Made by a program: the position numbers and the translations under genes | Shown: positions 62,465 through 64,000 of the stretch, piece after piece | Layout: each line of letters opens with the position of its first letter | Position numbering within the stretch: position 1 is the first letter of the stretch | Notes under the pieces: generated by a model | Seen by the model: only the letters and a program-made list of their open reading frames with translations | Databases searched by the model: none | Told to the model about the DNA's origin: nothing | Source of the DNA: JBGTSJ01 sp041940305 | GTDB taxonomy: Bacteria; Planctomycetota; Planctomycetia; Planctomycetales; Planctomycetaceae | NCBI GenBank assembly: GCA_041940305.1 | Contig: JBGTSJ010000002.1 | Coordinates: forward strand, 372,001 to 436,000 | Direction: 5' to 3' | Length of the DNA: 64,000 nt

Positions 62465-64000
62465 CTAGGGGGCGTTCCCGTTCTCGTCGCGCTGATAGAC
62501 GAGCTTGCCTCCGAGCCAGGTCTGCTCGACCTGGATGTCGCGCACCTCGTCGAGCGGGCACGAGAGATAGTCCCGGTCGATGACGATGAAGTCGGCAAGC
62601 TTACCCGGCTCCAGCGAGCCCTTGTTCTGTTCCTCAAACATCAGCCGCGCGTTATTGATCGAGTAGAGTCGCAGCGCCTCCTCCCGCGTGATTTCCTGCT
62701 CGGCATGGAGCGGGGCGTCGGCCCAGCGGGGCTGTCGCGTGAGCGTCGTCCACATGCCGAGCCAGGGGTTGTAGGGATTCACCGATCTCAGGCTGCCGAG
62801 CTTCTGCATGTGGTCGGAGCCCCCGCCGATGGTCACCTGCCGATCGAACAGAGTGCGATACGGCTGGAACCAGGTGAGCCGCTCTGTGCCGAAGTGGTCT
62901 TGCAGCGTTTTGCCGTCCTGGTAGAGCCAGATGGGCTGCAGGTCGGCCACGATTCCGAGACGGGCCATGCTGTCGATGGCCTCGGAGCTCATGAAGTTGC
63001 AGTGCGTGATGCAGGGGCGCATGCCCTCGATGGAGAAGTCGTTCTCGTGCACGCGCTCATAGGCTGCGATGAGTGCGTGCACGGCGCCGTCGCCGACCGC
63101 GTGGGCAGTGATCTGCAGGTCGTTCGCCAGGCAGAGCTTCGCGACCTCGTACATGCGGTCCGGCTCGATCTGCAGGACGCCGCGGTAGTCGGGATCGGTG
63201 ATGTTGTAGATCGGGCTGACTCCCCAGGGCTGCCGCATGTACGCGCTGCCGGTCAGCATGCCGCCGTCGAGGAAGACCTTCACCCCGCGGAGCCAGAGCA
63301 TGCTGTCGTACTCGTGGGCCCGATCGTGCGCCGCAGCGAGGATCTCCTGCTCAACCTGTTCCCAGGTTCCATTGGGATTGATGCCGCGGCAGAGGAAGAC
63401 GCGGCAGGTGAGATCTCCGGAGTCCTTCAGTGACTGGTACAGCTTGAGCACCCCTTCGCCGCCGCTGCGTTCGGAGATGGTCGTGATGCCGACGGCGTTG
63501 TAGTCGGCCAGCAGCTGATGCAAATGCTCGCGCTGCTGGTCGAAGTCGGGAGAGCTGCCGGCGCTTTGCGACTTGATGAACCGCGTGGATCCCCGGAGCA
63601 TCCCGGTCAGTTCGCCCGTCTCCGGATCGCGCTCGACGTGGCCGGGCTCGCCGTCGGGGATCTTGAAGTTCTCGTCGATGCCGCTGAGCTCGAGCGCCAG
63701 CGAGTTGAGGGCCGCATCCGGCCCCGTGCGGAAGACGACCGGATTGCGCGGGGCGACGCTGTCGAGTTCGGTGCGCGTGGGGAACCGCTGATCGCGGAGC
63801 CGCGTGACGAACACCTGCTGGACGACAATCCACTGGCCGTCTTCAAGGGTGTCAGCCCGGCGGCCGATGTACGCGAGGACGTCGGCAATGGTCTCCATCT
63901 CGGGGACGGGATGATCGAATTCGTACACGGCCGCGCCGCTGGCATGGACGTGCGAGTCCATCAGGCCGGGGAGGACTGTCCGGCCGTCAAGATCGATTAC
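62465..64000 (-). CDS. YtcJ-like amidohydrolase (Amidohydro_3), N-terminus outside window
   Basis: Frame is open through the right edge; 511 codons are visible. The first visible residues are VIDLDGRTVLPGLMDSHVH: the LPGxxDxHxH metal motif of amidohydrolases. Further features: WLRGVKVFLDGGMLTGSAYM, QITAHAVGDGAVHALIAAYE (His), CITHCNF (His), VTIGGGSDHM (Asp), and AEQEITREEALRLYSINNARLMFEEQNKGSLEPGKLADFIVID. YtcJ-type enzymes hydrolyse amides or imides; the substrate is unknown. The true start and any signal peptide lie beyond 64000. Confidence 0.93.
   Translation of the reverse strand, partial: VIDLDGRTVLPGLMDSHVHASGAAVYEFDHPVPEMETIADVLAYIGRRADTLEDGQWIVVQQVFVTRLRDQRFPTRTELDSVAPRNPVVFRTGPDAALNSLALELSGIDENFKIPDGEPGHVERDPETGELTGMLRGSTRFIKSQSAGSSPDFDQQREHLHQLLADYNAVGITTISERSGGEGVLKLYQSLKDSGDLTCRVFLCRGINPNGTWEQVEQEILAAAHDRAHEYDSMLWLRGVKVFLDGGMLTGSAYMRQPWGVSPIYNITDPDYRGVLQIEPDRMYEVAKLCLANDLQITAHAVGDGAVHALIAAYERVHENDFSIEGMRPCITHCNFMSSEAIDSMARLGIVADLQPIWLYQDGKTLQDHFGTERLTWFQPYRTLFDRQVTIGGGSDHMQKLGSLRSVNPYNPWLGMWTTLTRQPRWADAPLHAEQEITREEALRLYSINNARLMFEEQNKGSLEPGKLADFIVIDRDYLSCPLDEVRDIQVEQTWLGGKLVYQRDENGNAP

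Noticed and set aside
61361..63433. Long plus-strand frame of 690 codons
   Set aside because: Antisense to the trypsin-collagen and amidohydrolase genes; composition is antisense-like.

Overview
The window looks like a chromosomal segment of a high-GC member of the Planctomycetota. Basis: families typical of that phylum occur throughout, namely a DUF1559 prepilin-like protein, a DUF1501 sulfatase-like protein, a giant PVC-type haem-binding (CxxCH) protein with DUF1080 and FG-GAP modules, two TPR plus FG-GAP plus ASPIC/UnbV proteins, a kinase with a GYF_2-like domain, secreted Gfo/Idh and ceramidase-like proteins. Lineage is inferred from gene content; no rRNA or tRNA gene was seen. Genes are mostly single or in very short units, on both strands.

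Layout. 1-3486: end of a prenyltransferase/squalene-cyclase-like protein, a lipoprotein, a BON-domain protein and a small Lys/Ala-rich protein. 3839-13262: MgtE Mg2+ transporter, a membrane-anchored SurA/PpiD-like protein, DNA topoisomerase I, a YihY/BrkB membrane protein and a SUKH protein. 13315-21552: HisF carrying an unusual insertion, a small membrane protein, threonine synthase, a Ser/Thr kinase, a MIP18/DUF59 protein, two tandem cyclophilins and a secreted Gfo/Idh oxidoreductase. 21788-27514: an HTTM membrane protein, a Cys-rich secreted peptide, an ABC-2 permease, an ECF sigma factor and a seven-iron ferredoxin. 27695-50107: very large envelope or secreted proteins (1889-aa haem/DUF1080/FG-GAP protein, DUF1501, 2264-aa TPR protein, DUF1559 plus a lipoprotein, and two convergent TPR/FG-GAP/ASPIC paralogues). 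50478-64000: ceramidase-like protein, HExxH peptidase, NagB-like protein, a 28-aa basic protein, DUF374 acyltransferase, GNAT protein, ferredoxin-NADP reductase-like flavoprotein, Fpg/Nei glycosylase, CoaD, an endonuclease/exonuclease/phosphatase protein, a trypsin-collagen fusion and a YtcJ-like amidohydrolase cut by the window edge.

The most unusual property is not a gene cluster but a set of about ten dispersed short-repeat families. They fill intergenic gaps, abut start codons (topA, the HTTM gene, a 92-aa gene, a 137-aa lipoprotein gene), form hairpins exactly at three convergent gene ends, and appear to have been inserted in frame in coding sequences (hisF and, four times, the giant haem protein). 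This resembles the in-frame palindromic elements described in Rickettsia, but the families here are different. No CRISPR array, transposase, integrase, phage module or recognisable defence or biosynthetic cluster was seen.
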